Notes: generated by a model not told the origin, from the letters alone. Positions 42,092 through 49,669 are shown, numbered from the stretch's first letter. The stretch: 64,000 bases of DNA from Campylobacter sp. RM10537 (GCF_022369435.1 NZ_CP059597.1:992001-1056000), one strand, 5' to 3'. Program-made: numbers and translations.

Positions 42092-42883
42092 TCAATACCC
42101 CATCAACCTTTTATATCCATCACAGCCAAATTGATAACCGTAATCACAAGCTAATCCATAGTATTTTTTAGCTTGTTTAAAATCAATTCTTACGCCTTGT
42201 CCATTTTCATAAAGTCCACCAACAGCTCCACAACTTTCTCTGTCTTTATATTTATCACATAAAAGCTTTAAGTTTAAAAAAGCTTGTCTTATAGTATCTG
42301 GTTTTAACAAAAATGCTGTGCTTTTTTTACAAGCACAAGGCATATCTATTTTATCGCTTTGCAATTTTCCATTATGATATAAAGGACAAAATTTGATTTT
42401 GCTAAAAGTAAAATTATTTGTTTCTGATAAAAATTCTAAAAGTTTAAGATTATTTATAGCATCTTTATTTTTAACTTCTTTAAGTCCAAAATCCAAAAGC
42501 TCACGAATTAATTCACTAACTTTACTACTTATCACAAGAGCTACTTCTCTATCATTTTTATTATCTTCTTCCATTAAAATAGTCTGTGTAAAGATTAATG
42601 CTAAAACAACGTCAGGTAAGCTTTTTAATGTATCCCACCTTTGATCTGATACAAAATTTTTATAAATATATAAACAAGCGCTTTTATTTATTTTTGTTGC
42701 TTTTTTGTTATTTTGAATTTTGCATTCTAAAAATGCTTTATCTAATAATTGATTATTTTTGGAACTATCATCAAAATTCGATAAGTATTTATTCAAATAT
42801 TCAAATTCTTCAAAATCTATCATTTCGCATACATCAGCTCCAAAGCCATAAATACATATAAATAAAGCTAACAATATTCTCAA
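42092..42883 (-). CDS. Secreted Sel1-like, cysteine-rich protein
   Basis: This 263-residue protein has a signal peptide (MRILLALFICIYGFGA) and a helical, Cys-containing body. It ends in a clear Sel1-like repeat (CGAVGGLYENGQGVRIDFKQA and KKYYGLACDYGYQFGC) with paired cysteines, as in the Helicobacter cysteine-rich proteins. It is cotranscribed leftward with the small membrane protein upstream, 18 nt away. The role is unknown; such proteins often bind peptidoglycan or partner proteins in the periplasm. Confidence 0.65.
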   Translation of the reverse strand: MRILLALFICIYGFGADVCEMIDFEEFEYLNKYLSNFDDSSKNNQLLDKAFLECKIQNNKKATKINKSACLYIYKNFVSDQRWDTLKSLPDVVLALIFTQTILMEEDNKNDREVALVISSKVSELIRELLDFGLKEVKNKDAINNLKLLEFLSETNNFTFSKIKFCPLYHNGKLQSDKIDMPCACKKSTAFLLKPDTIRQAFLNLKLLCDKYKDRESCGAVGGLYENGQGVRIDFKQAKKYYGLACDYGYQFGCDGYKRLMGY

Positions 42884-42901
42884 TTTATCTTTCCAAATTC
42901 T

Positions 42902-43360
42902 CTAAAATGTTTTTAATGATTTTCTAGGTTTTTCATCTTCAACTTCAACATCTATAATCTCTTCTTCTGTGTATGACTTAGGATTGTATTTTCTAAATAC
43001 AAAAAAAGGATTTTTCTCATTTGCAAAGATATACTGCAAAACCCAACCATATATATGTAAGCTTCTTAAAAATAAGATTAATAAGTTTTTGCTTATTACT
43101 GTTGCCACTATTATAGGAATGGCGGAATTAAAAATGAAGTTTTTGCATTCATTATTTCCGTAATAAATTTTCTTAATTGTATAAAATATCGCGTAAATAA
43201 AAATAAAGCAAAACGCCCAAGTGAAAACTATATCTAAAAAATCAAAAAGTTGTGCATAAGATAAATAAGAATATTGAGAATGATAATAGACATAGTAAAG
43301 AAAAGAATTAACAAATGCAATACATAATGTTATCAAAAATGATTTCATAAATAAATTCAT
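42902..43360 (-). CDS. Membrane protein of the cargo region, unknown
   Basis: The 152-residue protein has about three to four membrane helices (residues 7-25, 42-62, 77-100) and an acidic-basic tail of about 35 residues (SYTEEEIIDVEVEDEKPRK). It has its own leftward promoter and precedes the Sel1-like secreted protein. The pair lies beside the rightward early operators but points away from them. No family is recognised. Confidence 0.6.
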   Translation of the reverse strand: MNLFMKSFLITLCIAFVNSFLYYVYYHSQYSYLSYAQLFDFLDIVFTWAFCFIFIYAIFYTIKKIYYGNNECKNFIFNSAIPIIVATVISKNLLILFLRSLHIYGWVLQYIFANEKNPFFVFRKYNPKSYTEEEIIDVEVEDEKPRKSLKTF

Positions 43361-43405
43361 ATCTTAACCTTATTGTTTTTCTGTGCATTTATTCTTTAGA
43401 ACAAA

Positions 43406-43411
43406 ATTATA
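43406..43411 (-). promoter_or_regulatory. -10 element for the leftward membrane/Sel1 pair
   Basis: On the leftward strand GGTATAAT places TATAAT at 43406-43411, about 46 nt before the start codon at 43360. AAGG is present in the leader. It lies outside the operator sites. Confidence 0.55.
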
Positions 43412-43433
43412 CCAAAAATATTTTTTAAATAAT

Positions 43434-43484
43434 TGTAGTAATACTACCTTTATTTAAGTATATTTTAAGTGTAGTAATACTACA
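43434..43484. promoter_or_regulatory. Two repressor operators before the rightward early operon
   Basis: TGTAGTAATACTACC (43434-43448) and TGTAGTAATACTACA (43470-43484) are 36 bp apart, as are the three sites at 37254-37340. The second is a perfect palindrome and overlaps likely -10 sequences (TAATAC or TACAAT, up to 43486) of the operon beginning at 43517. One repressor thus should hold both early units silent. Confidence 0.8.
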
Positions 43485-43516
43485 ATTTTATCAACAAAAC
43501 AAAAAAAGGAAATGAA

Positions 43517-43801
43517 ATGAGTTACACATCTTGTTCTTTTGATAACGCATACGATGAGTTTGAAAAAGCAAATGATTTAAGAGATAAAGAGTTGATAGAA
43601 ACTGAAATAAATAGCAATGAAATTTTTATGGATATAGATATAAAATTAGAAGAATTACAAAACGAACTTTTAGCTATATCTAACGATGATGATAAAACTA
43701 CAGCATTAATCGGTGCTTATAAAGACGAGTTTTTTAACGACATGCTTGATTTATTGCAAAATATAACCTCTTTTAAAAACAAATATAAAAATTTAGTCTA
43801 A
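43517..43801 (+). CDS. First rightward early protein, unknown
   Basis: The 94-residue acidic helical protein (MSYTSCSFDNAYDEFEKAND...) has an AAAGGAAATGAA site and is the first gene under the right operators. It is followed by a terminator-like hairpin and a long structured noncoding region. Position and size recall phage antitermination or early regulatory proteins, but the protein is acidic rather than Arg-rich, so an N-like role is not supported. Confidence 0.6.
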   Translation: MSYTSCSFDNAYDEFEKANDLRDKELIETEINSNEIFMDIDIKLEELQNELLAISNDDDKTTALIGAYKDEFFNDMLDLLQNITSFKNKYKNLV

Positions 43802-43810
43802 AAGTTTAAC

Positions 43811-43831
43811 AAGTCTTTTAAAAAAAGGCTT
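43811..43831 (+). terminator. Hairpin after first early gene
   Basis: AAGTCTTTT (43811-43819) pairs with AAAAGGCTT (43823-43831), including one G-U pair, over a 3-nt loop. It begins 10 nt after the stop codon of the 43517 gene. The following bases are T-rich only in part, so it may attenuate rather than stop transcription. Confidence 0.5.
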
Positions 43832-43908
43832 TCTTAAGCTTTTGACCACTTGGAAATTAAGCTTTAGCTATTATGTTAATAGTTTAGGATAGTGGAAGGG
43901 TTAGCAAG

Positions 43909-43917
43909 TTATCCACA
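43909..43917 (+). other. Perfect DnaA-box match
   Basis: TTATCCACA is identical to the strong E. coli DnaA box. Only one copy is seen here, so it is a candidate host initiator site or chance in AT-rich DNA. Confidence 0.35.
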
Positions 43918-44025
43918 AACTTGGCTCGTAATTATTGTTTATAGTGCTATTTTAAAAAGTTTTCTTGCACTTTAAAAACGACAGAAAACAAGGGTTTAAG
44001 AAAGTAGATTTTTTCTTAAACTCCT

Positions 44026-44155
44026 TAATGCTTAAATGAGGCAACGATTTTTATTTACTCACTAGACTAAATTTTATTGCAGCATGGGATACTCCTTTAA
44101 AAAACAAGATTTAAATTCATTATTTTCCTTTATTCGTTGTCTCTTTTAAGCATTA
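44026..44155 (+). repeat. 22-bp inverted repeat enclosing 86 nt
   Basis: The arms at 44026-44047 (TAATGCTTAAATGAGGCAAC start) and 44134-44155 pair at 20 of 22 positions, and one of the two exceptions is a G-U pair in RNA. The repeat ends one base before AAAAGGAG, the ribosome binding site of the 44170 gene. So long a stem in noncoding DNA is unlikely by chance. Confidence 0.8.
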
Positions 44156-44169
44156 AAAAGGAGAAAACA

Positions 44170-44409
44170 ATGAAAATATATCATTCTAAAGAAAAAGTAA
44201 TTAAGATTTATTCAAAAGAAGAATATCGCAAAGAACAAGAAGAATTGAAAGAATTAAAAAATGAAATCAAAAATCTTAGGCTTAGAAATCTAAACCTTTC
44301 TAAAGATCTATCACAATCTTGCATTAGCGAAATAGAGAATTTACAAAAAATCAATGCTTTAAAAAATGAAAACTACGAACTCAAGCAAGGAGCTAAACAA
44401 TGTTCTTAA
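44170..44409 (+). CDS. Small coiled-coil early protein
   Basis: From the ATG at 44170, with AAAAAGGAG upstream, the product is 79 residues. An earlier TTG in frame lies inside the inverted repeat and has no site. The body is a Glu/Lys/Leu coiled coil (EEYRKEQEELKELKNEIKNL). It overlaps the next coiled-coil gene by 10 nt; the two may form a heteromeric complex. Function is unknown. Confidence 0.65.
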   Translation: MKIYHSKEKVIKIYSKEEYRKEQEELKELKNEIKNLRLRNLNLSKDLSQSCISEIENLQKINALKNENYELKQGAKQCS

Positions 44410-44654
44410 AAAATAATAAAAATGAAAAAATCAAATACTTAGAAGAAGAGCTTGCGAGATTAAAAAAGCTTATCAATCTTAAAGATGTTTCAATTAATGA
44501 AATAGGCAAAAAATTAGAAGATGAAATTAAAAGCAATGCAAAGCTATCTCACTTTCGGATAAAAACGCTTGAAGCTTTGGGATTAATCGGAGTTAGAAAT
44601 AACGATGAAATTGCCATAGAAATAATAAAAAAACTAAAGGAGAATACACAATGA
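44400..44654 (+). CDS. Small coiled-coil early protein
   Basis: The 84-residue protein is charged coiled coil in its first 50 residues (KYLEEELARLKKLINLKDVS). It then has a short helical end with ALGLIGVRNNDEIAIEIIKKL. It overlaps the genes on both sides by a few nt. No family is recognised. Confidence 0.65.
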   Translation: MFLKNNKNEKIKYLEEELARLKKLINLKDVSINEIGKKLEDEIKSNAKLSHFRIKTLEALGLIGVRNNDEIAIEIIKKLKENTQ

Positions 44655-44875
44655 CAACTTTAACGCAAGAAGCACAAATACTTAATATTTTGCTTGAAAA
44701 AGGGAAGATAGATAACTTCTTTTGTCTAGATAAAAGAATTTCTATAAGACTTGGAGCTTATATTTATAATCTAAGAAACAAAGGTTATGTGATTGAAACA
44801 CATCATAATAAAAAAACAAGAAATACAACTTACATTTTAAAAGAAAAACCAAAAACTTTAAAAAAGGCGGTATAA
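44651..44875 (+). CDS. Small winged HTH protein, HTH_39-like
   Basis: This 74-residue protein fits the small HTH_39-type wing: TQEAQILNILLEKGKIDNFF as helix one and two, ISIRLGAYIYNLRNKGYVIE as recognition helix and wing, and a strand NTTYILKEK. Such proteins are common in phage early regions. It precedes the YqaJ exonuclease by 2 nt and may regulate the recombination genes. Confidence 0.7.
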   Translation: MTTLTQEAQILNILLEKGKIDNFFCLDKRISIRLGAYIYNLRNKGYVIETHHNKKTRNTTYILKEKPKTLKKAV

Positions 44876-44877
44876 CA

Positions 44878-45732
44878 ATGAAATATAAAATCATAAATCT
44901 AGAACAAGGCTCTAAGGAATGGTTAGAGTTTAGAAAAGGAAAAATAGGTGCCTCTATGGTTGCATCTTGTATTGGAATAAAGGGAGCTTTTCATTCTAAA
45001 GAGGATGCTAAAAATATTATTTTAGGTAAAAAAGAAGTCTATCAAAACAAAGCTATGAAAAATGGTATAGCTTATGAAAGTTTAATTAGAGCCAAAGCAG
45101 AATTTACACATTTTACAAGCATTAAACCCGTAGTTTTGCAAAGCTCAGAAAACGAAATGTTTATTGCAAGTTTAGATGGAGTAGATGAGAATAAAGATAT
45201 TTATGAATTTAAATACTCAAACAAAGAATTTGATTTTGTAAAAACAAATAATAAGCCAAGCGATAAATACTATGCACAAGTGCAATTCCAGCTTTATATA
45301 AGTGGTGCTAAACAATGCTTTTTTATGGTTATGAACGAAAATGAAGATTTAATAGAATGTGAAGTTCTAAGCGATGAAAATTACCAAAAATGGCTTGTTA
45401 AAGAGTTGGAAAATTTTATTATCAAATACCTTATTGATGATAAAACCGATTATAAGGAGTTAGATGATAACCGATCTAAAGCGTTAGCATTAGAAATCAT
45501 ACGTCTTGAAAGCACTATTAAGCCTATCAAAGAAAAACTTGAAACCTTGAAAAAAGAGTTTATAGAATTAGCCAATGGTGAAAAGGTTAAATGTCTTGAT
45601 ATTACAGTTTATCCACAAAATAGAACGACTATTGATTATAAAGGATTTTTGGAGAAAAGTAATATTACAGTGCCTAAAGAATTTCATAAAGAAAGCACCT
45701 CGATGTGTTTAAAAATTAAAAAAGGAGCATAA
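44878..45732 (+). CDS. YqaJ-family viral recombinase exonuclease
   Basis: The 284-residue protein is a YqaJ/lambda Exo-type 5'-3' exonuclease of the PD-(D/E)xK fold. Typical segments are GSKEWLEFRKGKIGASMVAS near the N-terminus, ALAYE-like GIAYESLIRAKAE, the active site SLDGVDENKDIYEFKYS (Asp and Glu-x-Lys), and YYAQVQFQLYISGAK with its Gln. Such enzymes expose 3' single strands for annealing. It lies next to an annealing-type protein, 1 nt apart. Confidence 0.87.
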   Translation: MKYKIINLEQGSKEWLEFRKGKIGASMVASCIGIKGAFHSKEDAKNIILGKKEVYQNKAMKNGIAYESLIRAKAEFTHFTSIKPVVLQSSENEMFIASLDGVDENKDIYEFKYSNKEFDFVKTNNKPSDKYYAQVQFQLYISGAKQCFFMVMNENEDLIECEVLSDENYQKWLVKELENFIIKYLIDDKTDYKELDDNRSKALALEIIRLESTIKPIKEKLETLKKEFIELANGEKVKCLDITVYPQNRTTIDYKGFLEKSNITVPKEFHKESTSMCLKIKKGA

Positions 45733-45733
45733 A

Positions 45734-46468
45734 ATGAATAACGAAATTATAGTAACAAAAGAACAATCAGGAATAAATTTCAATCCTTATGAACTTGCCT
45801 TAGTTAAAGGCGACTTATCAAAACTTAGCGATATAGAAAGAACAGCTTATGTTAAAAATCTTTGCGATAGCTTGGGTTTAAATATGCTTACTAAACCATT
45901 TGAATATATCGTTTTAAATGAAAAGCTTACTTTATACGCAAACAAATCAGCCACAGATCAACTAAGACAAATAAGAAAAGTAAGTATTACAAAAACAGAA
46001 GTGAATCAAGTGGGGGATATCTATATGGTTACAGCCTATGCAGCTACACCCGATGGAAGAACCGATTGTGATACAGGTGCTTTAAATATTAAAAATTTAG
46101 GCGGTGATAATTTAGCAAACGCAATAATGAAAGCTATCACAAAAGCAAAAAGGCGTGTAACCTTAAGTATTTGCGGACTTGGAATGCTTGATGAGAGTGA
46201 ATTAGAAACAATAAAGGAAAAGCAATTTTTAAATCCAAATGAAGATTTAAAAGTTTGGAGCAATGATGAAAAAATAGCTTTAGAAAATAAAGCAAAAGAG
46301 ATAAAAGCTTTAGGTGCTGAACTTAGAAAATTTATGAGCGACAATGGCTTAAATACTCAAGAACAAAACTCTTTTATAAAAAAACATTCTTTATTTACAA
46401 GTGAAAAAATACAAGAATTGCTAAACGATAAAGATAAACTTTTAAATATGTTAAAGGATGAAAAATGA
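45734..46468 (+). CDS. Putative single-strand annealing protein
   Basis: The 244-residue protein directly follows the exonuclease. Residues about 35-160 include YVKNLCDSLGLNMLTKPFEY, NEKLTLYANKSATDQLRQIR and AITKAKRRVTLSICGLGMLD. This profile of LGLNxxTKPF, an LYAxxxATxQLR segment and a basic KAKRR helix is typical of phage annealing proteins paired with exonucleases. The exact SSAP family (RecT-like or Rad52-like) is not decided here. The C-terminal part is charged helix. Confidence 0.65.
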   Translation: MNNEIIVTKEQSGINFNPYELALVKGDLSKLSDIERTAYVKNLCDSLGLNMLTKPFEYIVLNEKLTLYANKSATDQLRQIRKVSITKTEVNQVGDIYMVTAYAATPDGRTDCDTGALNIKNLGGDNLANAIMKAITKAKRRVTLSICGLGMLDESELETIKEKQFLNPNEDLKVWSNDEKIALENKAKEIKALGAELRKFMSDNGLNTQEQNSFIKKHSLFTSEKIQELLNDKDKLLNMLKDEK

Positions 46469-47160
46469 TACCTAGTTTTAAAGCAAGTTACGAAGTAGCG
46501 GATTATGCGTATAATGTTGAATATTTAAATCAAGGTGGGCTTTATAGCGGAGTATTTCGCAAAGCCTTTTTATATGATAGATTGGCAAGTGATGGCAGTA
46601 TAAATACTTTTGCTTATTTTGAGTTTTTAACAAAAAAAGAACAAAAACTAGCCACATTTAACCTTTTTGTAGCCAAAAATAACAGCTTTTCTTATGTCAA
46701 TAAAAACGGAGAAAGTGAGGATTATATCGGCTTTAGACAATTAAATGCCATTATGAAATTTTTAGGCGTTGAAGAATTAGATTATAGTGAAAATGGAAAT
46801 GAGAATGTTTTTGGAGTGCAGACTGAAGTTATTTATCTAAATTCTTTAGTTAATAAACTTTTAGTTTTAGGTTTTGGAACAGAAGAATATTTAAGTAAAA
46901 ATGGAGAACTTGCTAACAAAATCTTTCTTGATAGAATTTTTAATGAAAAAATGCAAAGTATGGATGAGTTTCAAAATAATAAAGAGCCTTTATCTATAAA
47001 ATCTTTTAAAGCAAGGCATAAATCTTTAAATAACGACAATAATAAATCATTTATTCCAAAAGAAAATCAAAGCTATAATCCTTATGGAAATGAAGTAAAA
47101 AACAATAACAATGAAAAATATATCGAAATAGGAGATGATGATGGAAGTTTGCCGTTCTAA
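46465..47160 (+). CDS. SSB-like phage protein with acidic tip
   Basis: The 231-residue protein overlaps the annealing gene by 4 nt. Residues about 20-120 look like a beta-rich DUF669-type or OB-like single-strand binding domain. A Asn-rich disordered region follows and the last residues are GDDDGSLPF, very like the DDDIPF tip by which SSB recruits partners. The first 12 residues (MIPSFKASYEVA) match the replication protein at 36523. An SSB role is inferred from order and tail. Confidence 0.55.
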   Translation: MIPSFKASYEVADYAYNVEYLNQGGLYSGVFRKAFLYDRLASDGSINTFAYFEFLTKKEQKLATFNLFVAKNNSFSYVNKNGESEDYIGFRQLNAIMKFLGVEELDYSENGNENVFGVQTEVIYLNSLVNKLLVLGFGTEEYLSKNGELANKIFLDRIFNEKMQSMDEFQNNKEPLSIKSFKARHKSLNNDNNKSFIPKENQSYNPYGNEVKNNNNEKYIEIGDDDGSLPF

Positions 47161-47416
47161 TTATCTTGAAATTGTAAAAATCATACCATTTAGTGAAAGA
47201 AGAACTTGTTTTTGCGACTTTGCCAAACAAAATGAAATAAAAATCGAGAAAATAAATTATAAAAATCACATAAGCAAAAAAGAACTCAGAAAGGCTTACA
47301 AAATTTACAAAAGTAAGCCAAGTGGAAGAAATTTCTTTCATGAAAAAAAGCTTATTGTTAAAGCTTTTGAAGATGTTGAAAAATTTTTAATGTGTGAAAA
47401 GGTTAAACAAGGATAA
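47141..47416 (+). CDS. Small basic early protein, unknown
   Basis: From the third of three consecutive ATG codons (47141; AGGAG is 6 nt upstream) the product is 91 residues. It overlaps the SSB-like gene by 20 nt. It is basic, with three Cys (FSERRTCFCDFA and FLMCEKVK) and a helix KELRKAYKIYKSKPS. A nucleic-acid-binding protein is possible, but no family is seen. Confidence 0.6.
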   Translation: MEVCRSNYLEIVKIIPFSERRTCFCDFAKQNEIKIEKINYKNHISKKELRKAYKIYKSKPSGRNFFHEKKLIVKAFEDVEKFLMCEKVKQG

Positions 47417-47507
47417 TAATGAAATTATGTTTAAACATATAGAAAGAAATCTATTTGCTTAAGTAAAATTTTGATAAAATTGCAAAACTTAATTTAAGGA
47501 GAGATAA

Positions 47508-48395
47508 ATGGATTTATCAATAAATTCAGTTGATGACTTGCTTGTAATTTTTGAAAAACTTTCAAATGGGGAAAATGTTAAAGTAACAGAAGTTGGCACA
47601 ATACAACATACTATTAAGTTGCAGGGTGGGAGATTTGAGAACTATAATATAGGATACATAGACGCTGAAATCGCAAGAGTTATTGATTCTTATCAAGATA
47701 GTTTTTATAGAGTTGCCGATATATTAAAAAAGGATTTTGGAATTGATGGTATTGATAAAAATAAATTAATTCGTTTTTATTTAGGAGAAGGTAGCTTAGA
47801 AATCAAAACAGACGAGCTTTTAACAAATTTATTAGGAGTGATTAAAGATATGGAAAGTAGAGATAAGCTCATTCTTTTTATAGCAATAGCATTAATTATT
47901 GGAGGTTGTTGGTCATTTGGAAATTTTTTAATTCATAATGAAAATATAGAAAAAATAAAATCTCAAAATGAAAACGCAAAAATTATAGCCGAAATCGCCA
48001 AAAATAAAGAATTACAAAATGCTTGCAATGCTCCCAAGACAACATTAGTTAAAATACTAAAAGATGATGAAAAAGCTAGCTTTAGTTTAGGAAATGATGT
48101 TATTACTAATCAAAATAAAGAAGATTACAACTTTAAAGAAATAGAAGATACCACACAAACAGAAGATATTGAAGAGGATTTTAAAATTTTAGGTTTTGAA
48201 AAAACAAATGACAAGAAAAAATTTAAAATAATTTTATACGGTAAAACTCATTGGGCTAATGCAGATATAATAGATGTTAACGCTAGAATGAAACTTGCCA
48301 AATCTAGCATACAAGAACAAGAAGCAAAACTAAAACTAAGAATAGTAAAAGAATATAATAAAATCAAAGAAATTGTTATATTAAATGTGGAATAA
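47508..48395 (+). CDS. Single-pass membrane protein, unknown
   Basis: The 295-residue protein has a soluble N-terminal part of about 120 residues, one membrane helix near residues 122-142 (ILFIAIALIIGGCWSFGNFL), then a charged region with a basic coiled-coil end. It has AAGGAGAG and an upstream GATAAAAT -10-like element, so it can be expressed apart from the recombination genes. No family is recognised; an accessory membrane role is possible. Confidence 0.6.
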   Translation: MDLSINSVDDLLVIFEKLSNGENVKVTEVGTIQHTIKLQGGRFENYNIGYIDAEIARVIDSYQDSFYRVADILKKDFGIDGIDKNKLIRFYLGEGSLEIKTDELLTNLLGVIKDMESRDKLILFIAIALIIGGCWSFGNFLIHNENIEKIKSQNENAKIIAEIAKNKELQNACNAPKTTLVKILKDDEKASFSLGNDVITNQNKEDYNFKEIEDTTQTEDIEEDFKILGFEKTNDKKKFKIILYGKTHWANADIIDVNARMKLAKSSIQEQEAKLKLRIVKEYNKIKEIVILNVE

Positions 48396-48415
48396 ATTTT
48401 AAAGAAAGGATTAAA

Positions 48416-49297
48416 ATGGCAGAAGAGAAACTACTAAAATCTTTGGCAGATGGTGTCTTAAAAATAAATGAAAGCCCTATTGATGTAGCAGTTTTAGAAA
48501 ATGGAGTAAGAGTTATCACTCATAGTGGAGTATTTAAAGCCTTAGGAAGAGAACCGAGAGGAAATGCAAGGCTGGATCAAATACCTGCTTTTATGGATGC
48601 AAAAAATCTCCAAACATTGATTTCACCAGAACTTAAAGCCAAGATCAGAAAGATTTCATATTTAGATAAAAATGGCAAAACTAAAGAGGGTTATAGTGCC
48701 GATATATTGCCTTTAGTAGCTGATTTATATTTAAGAGGAAGAGAAGAAGGTATTTTAACACAAACACAAATAGAAACTGCAAAAAAAGCAGAAATTTTAA
48801 TCCGCTCTTTAGCGAGATTAGGAATTACAGCTTTAGTCGATGAAGCAACAGGGTATCAATATGAAAGAGAAAGAGATGAACTTCAAAAAATACTAAAAGC
48901 TTATATTAGCGAAGAGTTGCTTAAATGGGAAAAAAGATTTCCGGATGATTTTTATAAAGAATTATTTAGGCTTAATGGTTGGGACTTTACAACAAAAGGC
49001 ATACAAAAACGTCCTGCAATAATAGGTAAATGGACTAATACGCTTATTTACAAACAACTTCCAAAAGGAGTTTTAGAGGAATTAAAAGAAAAAACTCCAA
49101 AAAATGCAAGATATCATCAAAACTTATCTAAAGATATAGGGCAACCTAATTTAACAGCCCAAATTTATAAGGTTATAGGCATAATGCAAACTAGCGACAA
49201 TATGAAACAAATGTGGGAAAACTTTAAAAAGATAAAATCAAGAGAACAAGATGAAGATATAGAATTTGATGAAAAAGGTAGGCTGAAAGAAAAATAA
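48416..49297 (+). CDS. P63C-domain phage protein
   Basis: The 293-residue protein carries the P63C domain (about residues 165-255): LLKWEKRFPDDFYKELFRLN, KRPAIIGKWTNTLIYKQLPK and HQNLSKDIGQPNLTAQI. The family is widespread in temperate phages and integrated elements, with no established reaction. The N-terminal part resembles a small ARF-like helical region (GVFKALGREPRGNARL). It lies 20 nt after the membrane protein gene and before a hairpin terminator. Confidence 0.85.
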   Translation: MAEEKLLKSLADGVLKINESPIDVAVLENGVRVITHSGVFKALGREPRGNARLDQIPAFMDAKNLQTLISPELKAKIRKISYLDKNGKTKEGYSADILPLVADLYLRGREEGILTQTQIETAKKAEILIRSLARLGITALVDEATGYQYERERDELQKILKAYISEELLKWEKRFPDDFYKELFRLNGWDFTTKGIQKRPAIIGKWTNTLIYKQLPKGVLEELKEKTPKNARYHQNLSKDIGQPNLTAQIYKVIGIMQTSDNMKQMWENFKKIKSREQDEDIEFDEKGRLKEK

Positions 49298-49305
49298 TCT
49301 CAATA

Positions 49306-49329
49306 ATTTTTCTAAAATTTTAGAAAAAT
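49306..49329. terminator. 24-bp perfect palindrome after the P63C gene
   Basis: The sequence from 49306 to 49329 is a perfect palindrome, with arms ATTTTTCTAAAA and TTTTAGAAAAAT and no loop. It begins 9 nt after the P63C stop codon. A hairpin terminator is likely, and a protein-binding site is possible. Confidence 0.55.
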
Positions 49330-49391
49330 AAAAAATAGAGTTTACAGCAAATTTGTTGTAGAGTTTTAAATAAGAAACACAAAGGAGTAAT

Positions 49392-49556
49392 ATGGCTGAA
49401 GAAAAAGAAAGTAAGGGAAGCAACCTTATACAATTAAAAGTTAGTGACAAAGCAAAAGAATATCTTCAAGAGAGAGCTGACAGCTTGGGTTTTCCTTTAA
49501 ATACATATATTTATCATCTTATTATGAAAGATATGGAAACTTTTAATCAAAAGTGA
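49392..49556 (+). CDS. Small RHH (Arc/CopG-type) regulator
   Basis: The 54-residue protein reads MAEEKESKGSNLIQLKVSDK and then KEYLQERADSLGFPLNTYIY, a strand followed by two helices as in Arc/CopG repressors. AAAGGAG precedes the ATG. A near-palindrome ACAGCAAATTTGTTGT (49344-49359) lies in its promoter region and an 18-bp perfect palindrome lies after it, before the antirepressor gene. It probably controls itself and the antirepressor. Confidence 0.65.
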   Translation: MAEEKESKGSNLIQLKVSDKAKEYLQERADSLGFPLNTYIYHLIMKDMETFNQK

Positions 49557-49604
49557 TTAAAAGTATTGCTTTAGTATTATGTTAAAATTATAATAAAATA
49601 CTTT

Positions 49605-49622
49605 AATACTTATTTAAGTATT
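49605..49622. promoter_or_regulatory. 18-bp palindrome before the antirepressor
   Basis: AATACTTATTTAAGTATT is a perfect palindrome with 8-bp arms. Related AGTATT/AATACT half-sites are repeated on both sides between 49561 and 49640. It is a likely operator for the RHH protein encoded just upstream, controlling the antirepressor. Confidence 0.55.
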
Positions 49623-49669
49623 TTAAAGATATACTTTTAAAATATTTTAAACATTATAAAGGTATATCT

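Larger units (their letters stand above)
43802..44169 (+). other. Structured noncoding leader of the early operon
   Basis: This 368-nt stretch has no convincing reading frame. It holds a hairpin after the first gene (43811-43831), a DnaA-box match (43909-43917), a perfect 10-bp stem (43994-44003 with 44012-44021) and a 22-bp inverted repeat (44026-44047 with 44134-44155) ending at the next ribosome binding site. The RNA should be strongly folded. Possible roles are regulation of the following genes, antitermination, a small RNA, or an origin. Confidence 0.6.

Noticed and set aside
43517-43801. N-like antitermination protein
   Set aside because: The product is acidic and lacks the Arg-rich RNA-binding motif, although its position and the structured RNA after it made this attractive.
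44137-44169. Longer start for the 44170 gene
   Set aside because: The upstream TTG lies in the inverted repeat without a ribosome binding site, while AAAAAGGAG fits the ATG at 44170.
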